Positions 1 through 11,955 of a stretch of 64,000 nt of DNA are shown in pieces. The DNA is taken from positions 2,356,001 through 2,420,000 of the forward strand of contig CM042986.1 of the NCBI GenBank assembly GCA_023678885.1, written 5' to 3'. Positions within the stretch are counted from its first letter, which is position 1, and each line of letters starts with the position of its first letter. Under the pieces are notes generated by a model that saw only the letters and a list, made by a program, of their open reading frames with translations, had not been told where the DNA came from and ran no database searches. This DNA comes from Pogostemon cablin. Taxonomy: Eukaryota; Streptophyta; Magnoliopsida; Lamiales; Lamiaceae. The position numbers and the translations under genes were made by a program.

Positions 1-528
1 TATTAAATCATGTTGTTTGTTTTATTTTTGAGACTATATAAATCCTTTTTATCTATGATTTCAAAAGTAATATTTTTTACTTTTTTCTTTAAAAGACATC
101 ACTTTACTAAACTCTTTAAGTCTTAACCATTTTCAAACTTATTTAACTTATAATTATAACACTCAAAATATAATAGAACATTCCAATTGAAAATTCATAT
201 ATGTGTACATAGGATTCATCCTCAGAAAAAATTATGTTTAGCCATCTAAAGATTTTGAAGATTTTCTCGCAAATTTGGCAATTTTCGCAAATTTAGAGAA
301 TATTTGAAGATTTTCCAATTTTCGCAAATTTAGAGAAGGAATATAGAAACTTCTCACAATTGTAAGAGGAAGAGTTCTTCTTCTTAGATACGAAGACACA
401 AATGAAATTTTGGACGACATGCTTCCTCGTACGCTCCCGGTTTATTGATGTACTTTGCGCTCTTCATTCATCGCTCCACCAAACCACCACTCCCTATCTC
501 ACCATACCATCGACACAATTTATATCTA
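1..528. other. AT-rich spacer with a degenerate repeat block
   Basis: No gene is supported. Positions 205-350 hold a degenerate copy of a block that recurs at 540-640 and, inverted, at about 1790-1915. All share the phrase ATTCATCCTC followed by short AATTTTCGCAAATTTAGAG-like units. The short reading frames here are by-products of this repeat. Confidence 0.5.
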
Positions 529-1278
529 GGCTGAAAATAGGATTCATCCTCGAAGATTTTGAGGATTTTCTAATTTTCACGAATTTAGAGAATAGCATTC
601 TAAAGATTTGGAGATTTTTCAATTTTTGCAATTATTGTGGAAAACAGACCTCATAAATCATACCATGGAGGAGCATCCTACAGCGTGATTTGTTTTGTTT
701 TGATTTACTTGGTGTATATAGGTAAAACTATACGTATCAAATGATGGATAATTTATTCTTCATGAAAATATTTGTTATTCCCGTGATTTAACTTTCCTCA
801 TGTTTGTTTTTTCCATTCCATTGTAACTTTTTTCTGCAACCACAACACTCACTCCGTCTTTGCTTCCACCACATTAACTCTCAATTTTTTTACCTGTTTC
901 GTCATCGTAAACAAATAAAAATAATTCAAACATTTTTATTTTTATAATTTCTTTCCACATAAATAATCTGTTGATCCTTTTTTTTAATCTTTGTTGTTTT
1001 TTTTATCTGTTCTTATCTTTATTTTTCTCTCTCATAATTAATGCTTGTACCTTAGTTTTTTCCATCTACAATGTTGATTATTAGGGAAGATAAACTCCAG
1101 TTGAATGGAGAACAAATCATCATGACTTTGATTTGTTTACAATTATTGATTTGGGTAAGCTTAATTTATTTGAACCTGAATTTCCATTATATGGAGTAAT
1201 ATTTTCTGATTTTCTCTCCCACGTACAACACCCCAATCTCTATCTCTCCCTCAACCTCTCTCTCCTAAACCCTAAAAA

Positions 1279-1281
<3 letters not shown>

Positions 1282-1357
<76 letters not shown>
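1282..1357. repeat. (AT)n microsatellite
   Basis: About 76 bases of uninterrupted alternating A and T inside the TIR element. Length is likely polymorphic. A spurious reading frame passes through it as repeated Ile-Tyr. Confidence 0.95.
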
Positions 1358-1362
<5 letters not shown>

Positions 1363-1610
1363 CATTTTATTCTCAGTCTCTCAGCACTTAACAATGAGAA
1401 TCATAAGCTTTTTTTCTCAAATCCAAGCACGTCATCGGCATCTCACACTCGTCACCATGGCCGTTCGATCCTCCACCAAACCCCCCACTTGGTTCGATCA
1501 TTCATCCTTCATGCAAAAGAAACACATGTAATTGGAAATTATGATGATTTGATGTACTGACAAGAGCTGCAAATTAGATCAGAAAGACAAGCTATACTAA
1601 TTTCTTTCTT

Positions 1611-1718
1611 CAAGTGTAGTTTATAGATAATCAACACTGGTTTTTATAGATTTTTATAGATGAGCAAGTGTAGTTTATAGATAATCAACACTGCTTTTTA
1701 TAGATTTTTATAGATGAG
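1611..1718. repeat. Tandem duplication, 54 bp x 2
   Basis: Two adjacent near-identical 54-bp copies, each beginning CAAGTGTAGTTTATAG and ending TTTTTATAGATGAG. They differ at one base (CTGG versus CTGC). No function is suggested. Confidence 0.9.
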
Positions 1719-2393
1719 AACTTACGTATGGAAAAAACAAATAAGAGAAGGCATTAATGATGAGAGAGGATGTTTCACATAATAATTTCAAATTTTGGAA
1801 TTTTTCCAAATGTTTAGAATGCAATTTTCTAAATTTGTGAAAATTTGCAAAAAAAAATCCTCAAAATCAATCATTAGAATGTTCTGAACGCTATTTTTCC
1901 AGGATGAATCTTATTTTCAGCCTCCAAATAAAAGTGGGAGCATTTTTCTTACCTTCTATTGAATTTATATTTTCTTTTATTGTTACAACACATAATTGAA
2001 ACTCACTGCACTTAAATGGTTATCAAATCAGCCCATTTACTCTAATCCTATTTATTTTTTAATTTGAATGAAAATTTGTGACTATAACTAAAAGAAATGA
2101 ACATTAGTACTTATATGACTATAACTAAGAGAAATTGTGACTATAACTTAAAAAAAATCAACATTAGTACTCAATTTCAATTTATCTAATAACTCATATG
2201 ACATTATAATATTATAATATTACACTGATATAATGAAAAAGAGAAAATTAGGGTAGCACTATTAATTTGTTAATGGGGTATCAGTGAAATTATAGTTAGC
2301 CCAATATAAAATAACAATATAAAGTAACTTATGAGATACCTTAGAGTCTGAGCCCATAAAAATGTTATTAAGATTTAGCTTATCTATTTCTTC

Positions 2394-3929
2394 CAGTTAA
2401 AAGTTTATTTTGTCTCATAACTATTTAAAACTTTAGATTTTGTCTCAAAAAATATATTTATATCAATTTTGTCTCATAACTATAAGTTTTCTTTCAATTT
2501 TGCTCAATTTTATCCGGAACCCCCAATTTTTTGCCGGTTATTGGTCACGTTGCACGTGACTCATGAATTTAGGAGTTCCGGCGAAAATTTGGCAAAATTG
2601 AAAGAAAACTCATAGTTATGGGACAAAATCGATACAAATATTTTTTTTGGGACAAAATTTAAAGTTTAAAAAGTTATGGGACACAAAAAACTTTTAACTC
2701 TTGGGTTAATTCCTAAAAAAATTCACCACCTTGAGGTTTTCAAATCTATCACGACCTTTTATTTTTGTCAATTCAATACACGATCTATTTAATATTTTCA
2801 ATTCTTTCACGAACTTTTATTTTTGTCAATTTAATACGCAATCTATTTATTATTTTTAATTTTATCACAACTTTTATTTTTTGCTATTTGATACACCACT
2901 TATTTTATTTTTACAATTCAATTAAATTCATTATTACTATTATTATTATTATTATTATGATAAAGTAGAACTATGTAGTTATTAATTAATGGAATTAATA
3001 CTCCATCTAATTTTTTTTTAATTTAAATTAGTTACTAATTAATTTTCTTTGCCATAAAATTTTAATTTTCAATAAATAATTTTATTTATATTATATTTTT
3101 ATTAGAGTTGTGGATTTACTATATAATAATAGTGATAAGTTCAAACAAAAGTAATAATAATAATAATAATAGAATTTTATTTGTTATGGATAAAAATAAT
3201 TTTATATAAAGGTCGACCACCAACTAAGATAATTTTTTAATCGAATGTTAATTTACTATAACAACGATACAGAAAAAAATCTTATGAAATAAATGATCGA
3301 CTTGTGTATTTTAATTAATTTTTAATAACTTTTATTATTAAAAATAATAACATGATAATAATAATAATAATAATAATGAATTTAATTGAATTGAAAATAT
3401 AAAATAAGTGGGTTACAAAATTGCAAAAATAAATGTTGTGATAGAATTAAAAATATTAAATAGATCGCATATTGAATTGACAAAAATAAAAGAGCATGAT
3501 AAAATTGAAAATATTAAATATATTGTGTATTGAATTGACAAAAATAAAAGGTCGGGATATATTTTAAAATTCTTAATAAGGTGGTGAATTTTTTAGGAAT
3601 TAATCCAAGAGTTAAAAGTTTTTTTTGTCCCATAAACTTAAAATTTTATCTCAAAAAAGATATTTGTATCGATTTTATCCCATAACTATGAGTTTTATTT
3701 CAATTTTGCTCAATTTTCGCCGGAACCCTAGATTTTCGCCGGAACCCCCAAATTCATCAGTCACATGCAACACACATGACCAATATCCAGCGAAAATTGA
3801 GAGTTCCAGCGAAAATTGAGCAAAATTAAAAGAAAACTCATAGTTGTGAGACAAAATCGATACAAATATTTTTTTTGGGACAAAATCTAAAGTTTTAAAT
3901 AGTTATGGGACAAAATAAACTTTTAACTC
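2394..3929. mobile_element. Mutator-like non-autonomous element with long TIRs and 9-bp TSD
   Basis: Arms of about 560-570 bp (2394 to about 2957, and about 3358 to 3929) are inverted copies of one another. The outer ends read AGTTAAAAGTTTATTTTGTC on both strands. The flanks carry the same nine bases, TATTTCTTC, at 2385-2393 and 3930-3938. A 9-bp duplication with long TIRs is the hallmark of Mutator-like elements. The central ~400 bp carry no transposase. Each arm also contains smaller palindromic blocks around GCCGGAACCC. Reading frames here are by-products of low-complexity arms. Confidence 0.75.
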
Positions 3930-4446
3930 TATTTCTTCACAACCAAAGCCTAACTTTGTATTTAGATTGATCTATCATGAAATATATTCATAAAATTCAT
4001 AATAACAAACTTCATTGATATTGTTTTAGAGATAATATTTTATGGAAAATTGTGAAAGGATGCCACACAAATGTTGTTCCTTCTATCATTCATTCAATCC
4101 CACAAAAGTTAGGGTTCTACTTCATCATGTACTGGACTTTTATATTAAAAATCTAATAATATTTTATACTGTATATTAATATTAATCCACGTACGATTAT
4201 CTAACTTTAAAAATACCATCTGGTCAATGTAATTTGGTGTGTAGCTAATGGAGGATGATCATATTTCCACCATAAATATGTTGTCATGTCAATGCTAGAA
4301 CATTTGAATGTTTTCTAACCATTTTGAACGTACCTTTTTTTTTTAATTAGATGTTATATGGAGTATAAAGTAATCATTTAAACATTGGATTTTTTCTAAA
4401 ACAATTGTAAAATGCTAATATAGAAGTTAGAAAATATTAAATAGTA

Positions 4447-4527
4447 CTCCCTTGGTCCCATCACAGTTTTTACACTCTATATGTAATTTAAATATAAGGT
4501 GTAGAAACTGTGGTGAGACGAAGGGAA
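4447..4527. mobile_element. Short Stowaway-like MITE, 81 bp
   Basis: The element folds almost completely on itself. The left end CTCCCTTGGTCCCATCACAG pairs with the right end, which on the other strand reads TTCCCTTCGTCTCACCACAG. It is bounded by TA at 4445-4446 and 4528-4529, the Tc1/mariner-type target duplication of Stowaway elements. Confidence 0.8.
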
Positions 4528-4529
4528 TA

Positions 4530-6441
4530 ATGGTAAGTAAGAAATATTCTCTTGACAAATTAATATTTAAGTTTCAATGAAGACATTTGACTATGATTTT
4601 TATATTGATAGATTATACAAATTATTAATCAAAATCATAAAGAAAAGAGCATGCATTACATTTAATTTCTAGTGATATAATTGAAGGTAATTAGAATAAT
4701 TAGAGTTCAACCCTGGAAATCATTATCCTTTATTCTTTGATGGCCTATCCGGCAATAATTAGGATTTTTCAATTTATTTTTGCTTTTGAATAATAATTTC
4801 TTTAATTAAATCATGAGTTGGAAAGCTTTTAAACTGCCTCTGCCCCTTGACACGTTGAAGATGTTACGCTTACACAACTAATTTTGACCACTTTTTCTAT
4901 ACTCGATTCATTTATTTATTTATTTTCAGATTTTTCTCAATTATTATTATTGTTTTATATACAGACGGGTTTAATATTATTTTCACGACTAATTATACTG
5001 TGGATCCGGATGCATTTTAAGATAGAGTGCATCCACCTTCTAAAATGTATACAAATATAAACAAAAATATATATAATTATTAACAAAAATGTATAAAATT
5101 TAATTGTTAGTTCTTTTAATGAAAAATTGAGTGTAAAAAAATATAGAATTATTAAAAAATATGTACTGTATACACTATTGAATAAAAAGTTATACACATG
5201 GATGCTAGTTTTTTCAATGAAAAACTTAATGTGAAAAAAGTATACAATTATTAAGAAATACTTACACGAAATAGAATAACATGTACTAATTGAATAAAAA
5301 GATACACATATGGGTTCAACTCTTTTATTATTTAAAAGAATAGATTTCAATGGGCCCCTTATCTTGGGCCTCTATAAAACAAAAATTCCATCGTTGACCC
5401 AATTAGTAGCCAGTGGTGGGCTTTGAAAAGCCTTCTCCGTGTGAAAATCATATTTTCCTTTCGATTTTCTTATCAAGGTTGAAATTATTAACAATGATTT
5501 TACTTTAAAAAATAAAATATTTAATTTAATAAATATAAAATATTATAAATAAATTTAAATTTAATATAAAATAAATAATTTTCTTACTGACATATCAATA
5601 AAGCTAAATATAAAAATAGGGTTTTTTTAGTAACTAGTATATTGTTATGGAATATCTTTTATATATAGGCAATAATGTGGGGTGGGAAATTGCTCACCAT
5701 TATGAACATTAACTCACTTACTCACATGCACATCATTATATACGTATTAAATAAGTCAATTGGTCAATTTTTAACCTTTTATTTTACTTTTTATTAATTA
5801 AACAGTTTCATGCATATGATGTGATGCATACTAATTAACTCAATTGGTCCACTTTTTACTTTCTATTAATCAAACATGTTGTATCTTGGTTTCATCTTTA
5901 TGAATTAGAATTAATAAATGGCAACTCAATGAATTATAATTAAATTTTGGACATGAGAGTAATAGTTAGTCTCGTTTTGAATTTAATTTAATTGAACATG
6001 AGAGTAATTGTGTGAAAACACGTTGTATGATTTTCGATCCAGATGTAGAGTATTAATTTAATTAATTTAAATTTACTATACGATAATTTTTTTTTTACTG
6101 ACATATCAATAAAAAAAATACGTGATATATTGAGTTAAAATATAAAAATGTAAATTCATATTTTGATTAATTTGTAAAAATTTAATTTGGATTACACTCA
6201 TATTCCCATTTCAACTGGCCCAAAATCATATGGGCCAATCCAACTAATACTGATAATATTAAATTTCGTATCCTAATAAGATGTTACTCCATATTTTTTA
6301 CTGTAACGATGATATGGGTCAATGATTAGAATCAAATTATAAAATATAGCCCATTCACAACAACCAACAAAAAATGAGTTTCTTTTTCAAGAAATCAATA
6401 CAACAAAATTTCTTACTCTCTTCTTTCCTTAGAATTTACAA
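4530..6441. other. Spacer with a degenerate tandem repeat; no gene seen
   Basis: AT-rich spacer downstream of the minus-strand PAN gene. At 5008-5034 the arms GGATGCA and TGCATCC form a small hairpin. Between about 5050 and 5330 a unit of roughly 110 bp recurs in degenerate form (marked by ATTATTAAAAAATA, then ATTGAATAAAAAG, then TACACATGG). A minus-strand frame of 131 codons across it is rich in Ile, Phe and Tyr and repeats in step with the DNA; it is not treated as a gene. Confidence 0.5.
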
Positions 6442-6478
6442 CCCCCCCCCCCCCCCCCCCCCCCCACACACACACACA
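6442..6478. repeat. Poly-C tract (24 C) followed by a CA repeat
   Basis: Twenty-four consecutive C residues (6442-6465) are followed by a short CA run. It lies about 57 bases past the stop codon of the minus-strand gene, so that gene's 3' UTR, if it extends this far, would contain a run of 24 G. Confidence 0.9.
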
Positions 6479-6521
6479 AAAAGAGTGTCTGATTTGAAAT
6501 AGGGAATAGATTTTTTAGGAA

Positions 6522-7995
6522 CTAAGTTGGTTGCTCCCTAGCTCCCAAATTTTTTCTTCTCTTCCAAATGAAATAATATCCTAATCCTCCCAAAACAAGA
6601 AAAATAATCAACCCATCAACCACTCCCACCACTGATATCACCCATTTTTTAACCCCTGACTTTTTACCATGCCCATGATTTACCCCTTTACCCACTTTTA
6701 CCATGTAGGTAACTCCACTCCTCTCCTCAACTCTCTTAACTCCCCTCACAATCTTGTACAAAGAACACCTTCCAAAACCACCCCCCTCTACACTCTCCTC
6801 ATATTGTGCTGCCAAACAATTACAATCATCCAAACAAACCTCAGCACATTTTGATTTTCCAATACTGTCCTTATAAGAACCACTCCTTAGTACACTCACA
6901 ACACCTCTCATCTCCACCATCTCAGCACCACTCCGCGCACACACCCCGTCGAGATTTTCCGATCCACAGTTATCTGTGGATCGGAATTGCTCGTTCTCGA
7001 CGAGGCGAATGCAGGAGCAAGAACCGGGAGACGTGCAGATTCCATAAGGGTTACAAGCCAATGGAAGATCACACGTGGCGTTGAGTGCTCGGTAAGAAGC
7101 TTCGAACTTCCCACTTGCTTCGGCGTAATGGTAGAGCCTTAGATTCCCTGTGGTGTTCTCCAGCGTAAGAAAGCGTATTGCCTCTGGCCCCGTTGACTTT
7201 ATCTGGTCAAACTTCTGGTCGCCGTTGAAGATCTCCAGACCGTTGGATGTAAGCTGTACGAATGTGATGTTTCTCTTACCAGAAAGATGATGATCCCAAT
7301 AAGAATATTTTGACTTCCCCTGATTCAAGAACAGCTCAATCTTGACATCCTGAATCTCCATTGAATAAAATAGTGTTGAGTTGGTCGGAAATGAAGTTAA
7401 TCTTGTTTGTGAGCTCAATCTCTGTCCCCACAGCATGATATCTGTCGGAAAATTGAAGCTCTGCCATTTGATCAAGTTGAGATCATCAACTAGAACTAGA
7501 TTTCCTGTCTTTAGTAACCTTAATCTCTGCATTAATACAGTTTGATCATATAAATTAATTAATTAAACACAATTAATGGCATTAATTAATACTACAAACC
7601 TTAACACCTTGTCCTGAAGTACCACTCTTCCATCCAACCCTTCCACTCTGCCCGCCCTTCAATCTCAGCTCCCCGTCCTCGCCGAGCTCCACCACGCACG
7701 ACTCGCGTGTGTGGAATCTCGACAGATGTCCAGAACTCCACACGCGCACGTCGCCGAGGAGGACGTCGAGCGAGCACGCGAACTTGAGGGTCGCGGTCGC
7801 TTCGACGGTGACCACAGCTCGGAAACGAGGTGCGGTCTGTTGTGCCTCCATTAGGAAAGCTCTGCCCAAGAACCCAGAGGTATATTCGGGAGGGACAGCG
7901 AGGGTGACCCGATAGCCAATGTGGATATCCGATTCGGACAGAACCTGATGAGAGAAAAGGGTTACGATGAGTAGGATCAAAGCATGGATACTCAT
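6522..7995 (-). CDS. Lectin-like/PAN-domain single-pass membrane protein (At5g03700-like)
   Basis: Two exons, 7600-7995 and 6522-7526, join in phase 0 across a 73-bp intron (donor at 7599, acceptor ending 7527) to give about 466 residues, close to the roughly 480 of Arabidopsis At5g03700. A signal peptide covers about residues 1-20 (ending HQVLS). A bulb-lectin-like region includes LLKTGNLVLVDD and the W-SF-PTD pattern around the exon junction. A short Cys-rich EGF-like stretch (CNPYGICTSPGSCSC) follows, then a PAN/apple domain with CAEVCLDDCNCLAAQY. A transmembrane helix (WVISVVGVVDGLIIFLVLGG) is followed by a basic tail of about 20 residues. There is no kinase domain, unlike S-domain receptor kinases. 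A role at the plasma membrane or cell wall, perhaps sugar binding, is inferred; the ligand is unknown. Exon 1 is GC-rich compared with its surroundings. Confidence 0.88.
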
Positions 7996-9740
7996 GACAA
8001 GTGTGGAGGGATATCAGCTTATCTTATCTGAAGCTGTAAGGGGCTGTTTGGAAGATGGACGTCCATGGAAATTAGCAACATTAGTGATTGTACCTACTGC
8101 TTCATCTGTTTAATTTATTTCATTTATGGATTTACACTCTGTAGTAATAATAATAGTATTAGATAGACCATCTGTTTTTATGTGATGCTGCTGAATTTTG
8201 ACCTGTAAAGACTGAAACAAGAGTTAGTTAATGCTTACGTGGCGTAATGTTTATTGAAGTGTTGTAATTTAAGTAGATAGGTCGATATTATAACTAAAAA
8301 TTTGTTGAGTGAGAAGGAGGGGCCCAGTGGTGAAGTTTGATTGGACAACAAAAATGAGTGTGTTGGTTATGGTGGAAGCCTCTGTCCTTAAATTCTGGAT
8401 ATTGGGAGCCTATGATGATGCTTATCTCACGTATGAATGAGGTGTTATTTTTGCATAACGGAAAGATGTTATAAACCCCGCTCCACGGAACACGAGTTAA
8501 ACAATTTACGTCAAACGACTTTCATTTATATGAAGTTAACCCTAATCCTTTGGACTAATCAAATGGATCACAACTTATATAAATCTAACTCAACAATTTT
8601 TAAGATTCAAGCAACTCACTAGATCTTCTACACTATTTTCGTGCATCATCTCATGTGCCACTTGTAAGTGACTGACATGTAAGAGAGAAAATAAATCCAA
8701 CTATTATTCATAGAGTATAATTTATCTCTCTTATGTGTCGTTTATTTAACTATATGACGCAAAAAATATGTAGCAAAATTATATAGACAATCCTAACAGA
8801 GCTCCATGGGATCAACTCGTATAACATCTTTATTAATCATGCCATGTATTGGTGAATTTATTTAGAAATAATGGAGTATGTTTTTTTTATAAAGAATTAT
8901 ACTTTCTAAATTAATGTATAAAGGTTAAATAATGGGAGATACCCGTCATCCCACTTATGTTTTCATATTATGGAGTAATTTTTTTAAGAATATATAGTAT
9001 TTATGAGATGCTTTATGGAGTAGACAATAGTATTAAGTTAAATGAAGGTCAAAAGTGTGAAAAAGTGTAGTATAAAGACACAGAAAAAGAAAAGATTTTC
9101 CTCTGTTAGTTTTTTTTTTTTTTTTTTAAATTTAAGGAACGTATAGCATTATGTAATCTGGTACTCACATTTTATTTATTAAATTAATATTACATTATGT
9201 CTTTTTTATGATAAATTGTGTATAATTGTAATATCATAATCAACGGACCATTGTGTTCTTCACACTTGTAATGATTGGATGTCCCACAAAGATTGTGTGC
9301 ATTAATAAGAACTTCAGACCTCAAAAATTAAAATGTCGCTAATGAATCATGTGTTTGCGTTTCATTAATCAATTAAATCAAAACAAAATAGGTATTGAAT
9401 CCTTACAATCACGGTCATGCTAAACCTCTATTCAACTTTTAATTTTTATTTTAAATTTTAAATCAAAAATTCAACTTTTTTTTTTCTTAAATTAAATTAA
9501 TAAAAAAAATTAATGTGGGGAATGAGCATTTAATTCGCGTGGAAAATTAAATAAAAAAAAAATTAAAATTAAATACATAAGCGTTTCTTCTCTCAACGAC
9601 AGTTATGCGAAACCCAAAAGGCGTGTAAACTTTGAGCGTAATCTTGAGCAACGCTTCATTAGGAATTCTGATGATTATTGATCTTCCTTCTCCATAATCA
9701 CTGATTATATTACGGGTGAAAAGAATCATCTTTGCCACTC
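7996..9740. other. Divergent intergenic region between the PAN gene and the AlkB-like gene
   Basis: This 1.7-kb interval should contain the promoters of both flanking genes, which point away from each other. No further gene is supported. AT-rich homopolymer runs occur at 9110-9127 and 9476-9500. Short frames at 8437-8622 and 9547-9738 (minus) have no recognisable domain. Confidence 0.5.
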
Positions 9741-11955
9741 ATGCAACTGGGATTCTACCGTACAACCATAGCAGCCCTTCGGCTGCCCTTCCAATTCAAT
9801 ATTCCTCGAATTGGAAAGACGATGAGCAGAGGCATGAAATCAACTCCTGATAATGGCGGAAAGTGTTTGAATTCTCCGATCAATTTAACTGTAAGAATCT
9901 CTTTCACTCTTCATCTTTCTCTTTTGCATTTCACCGAACACTTGGTGTGCGATAGTTCAGAGTTGACAACTCTTTTATCCTTGAGAAGCTTTATGGCCTA
10001 TCTATGTATTATACCTGTATTTTGCTTGTTTATTGTATAATTTGGTTGCAGTTGTATGAAGAGTATACTATATTTTTTAATTTTTATAAGAAGATTGATA
10101 GTATTTCATTACGAGGGAAGGACCTTTTGTGCTTGTTGGACATGCAGTTTCAGATCATTTTTGATTGTAAGTATCTGTTAGTATGTCAATATTTTAAGCT
10201 ATGACTTTAGGATTCCATACTATGATCATTTCTGTGCTCATGAGAAATTCTGTGATTTTCTTTGTATCTTATTTACTTGTCTTAATTCGAGTGAATATGC
10301 TAATGCTGTGAAGCAAATGCTGCAGTTGACAGACAAAGAACAAGCACATTATCTGTTCATTGAGGACGATTTCCCTCCGCTTTCGGCTAATACTAGTGCT
10401 AAGCAACGCAAAAGGGACTCCAAATATAAGACTTCTTTGAAACAAATGATTGTTCCACTGCAGGCTGAAGCTTCTACGTCGATAAACATAACTAACCAGA
10501 GTGATGCCACGAGCCATACATCATTCTCTGGGCATCTTAAGCAACGTGCAGAGGTACAATCTGTCGCCATAAGCAACCTCTACGACACAGACTTGCCTGC
10601 CGGCTTTGGGAAGAAAACCTCATTTGCTTCTAGATATCCTAAACATGACACAGACAGGACCACTGGCTCTTGGAAGAAAGGCACATTTGCTTCTAGAAGC
10701 CCCCCTAAGCAGCACCAACCTGGTCATGAAAATGGAGAGGCGAAGAGAACGATCACATCCCCTACAGCTACAAAGGATGAACCTTTCGATATATGCCTTC
10801 CTGAAACTAGAAAAAACAGATCTGCACTTAGCTCTCAGAATAAGAAAAATAGGAAAATGCGTCGCCTGAAAGATGAGTGGCCTGATGAGAATGAGGAACA
10901 CATTGATGACATTGATAGAAGCATTAATATAGAAGACAGAGGTGAAGAGATTGGGAAGGTGTTGAGACCTGGAATGGTGTTATTCAAGCATTATATATCC
11001 CTGTCTGAACAGGTACATATTCCTTTAATGTGAGATGCCTACTTTTTTTCTGCAATATATTCTTGAACTAGTTTCCTGAATGCAAATTTTGTATTGCCAT
11101 TGTTTTCTCATTCCATATGATTTAATGATATCTGAAGAGGCTAATCTTATGCTAATTCCTCCTATGTTTTCTATATGTTTGTACACAAGATATAGAGAAA
11201 TACAAATTTTCTTATACTATAGTTGTTTATACACCATCTTGCAGGTGGATATTTTAAATAAGTGTCGAGAATTAGGCCTTGGTCCAGGGGGGTTTTATCT
11301 ACCTGGTTATAAGGATGGTGCAAAACTGAGGTTGTACATGATGTGTCTAGGTCTCGATTGGAATCCTCAGACAAAAAGATATGGGGACAGACGTGTGCAT
11401 GATGACGTTGAACCCCCTCTTATTCCTCAAGAATTCACTTCTCTAGTCTGCAGAGTGCTTGATGATTCCCATTCTCTAATCAAAAGGGAACTGAAGATAC
11501 ATAACCCCGAGGATGAACTCCCAAGAATGTCTCCAGATGTGTGTATAGTCAACTTCTATAACACATATGGCCGTCTTGGTCTGCATCAGGTTTGTTCTGA
11601 ATCAAATGTTCCCCCCCCCTCCCCTCCCCCCATAAAATTTGGCATTGTATAGTTGTATTTTATGTTGTTGTTTATATTGATACAGGATCGTGATGAGAGC
11701 CGGAGAAGTTTGGTGAAAGGGCTGCCAATAGTTTCAATATCAATTGGTGATTCAGCAGAGTTCTTATATGGTGATGACAGAGATGCAGACAAGGCTGAGA
11801 GAGTCGTGCTAGAGTCGGGTGACATTCTGATATTTGGTGGTGAATCTAGGCATGTTTTTCATGGGGTCACTACCATATTTCCAAAAACAGCTCCTTCTGC
11901 GTTGCTCAACGACATCAATCCCGGTCGTCTCAACCTTACTTTCAGAAAATATTGA
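9741..11955 (+). CDS. AlkB/ALKBH1-like 2-oxoglutarate and Fe(II)-dependent dioxygenase
   Basis: Four exons, 9741-9890, 10326-11012, 11245-11589 and 11686-11955, all in phase 0, give about 483 residues. The C-terminal half is an AlkB fold: PGMVLFKHYISL opens the domain, then the HxD iron motif in LGLHQDRDES (His393, Asp395; exon 3/4 junction falls inside it), the distal His453 in GGESRHVFHG, and the 2-oxoglutarate/substrate arginines 475 and 481 in GRLNLTFRKY. This spacing matches bacterial AlkB and ALKBH1, which oxidatively remove methyl groups from nucleic acid. The exact substrate (1mA, 6mA or tRNA modification) cannot be read here. The first ~270 residues are low-complexity and basic, with a short repeat of the form KKxxFASRxP near residues 145-172. 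The N-terminus, rich in Arg and lacking acids, could be an organelle-targeting signal. I chose the ATG at 9741; the next, at 9819, would remove 26 residues. Confidence 0.9.

Larger units (their letters stand above)
529..1922. mobile_element. Unclassified inverted-repeat (TIR) element, about 1.4 kb
   Basis: The two ends are inverted copies: GGCTGAAAATAGGATTCATC at 529 and, on the opposite strand from 1922, GGCTGAAAATAAGATTCATC. Similarity continues inward for about 100 bp; the right arm carries roughly 30 extra bases after the first 22. The interior has no transposase-like frame and holds a long AT microsatellite. No convincing target-site duplication is visible, so the true ends may lie a little outside or the element may be old. 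A long TIR without coding capacity would fit a non-autonomous Mutator-like element, but the class is not settled. Confidence 0.55.

Noticed and set aside
1133..1531. 132-codon frame with a long Ile-Tyr run
   Set aside because: The run is the (AT)n microsatellite, and the frame lies inside a TIR element.
4955..5350. 131-codon minus-strand frame rich in Ile, Phe and Tyr
   Set aside because: It follows a degenerate DNA tandem repeat, has no domain, and its composition is what AT-rich DNA gives by chance.
6669..7114. Frames on both strands overlapping the PAN gene
   Set aside because: They overlap the better-supported exon, which has a signal peptide, PAN domain, membrane helix and a family match.
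7709..7915. 68-codon plus-strand frame opposite exon 1 of the PAN gene
   Set aside because: Shadow of a GC-rich coding exon; no domain.
10349..10901. Minus-strand frames opposite exon 2 of the AlkB-like gene
   Set aside because: Shadows of the coding exon; the plus strand has the conserved AlkB continuation.
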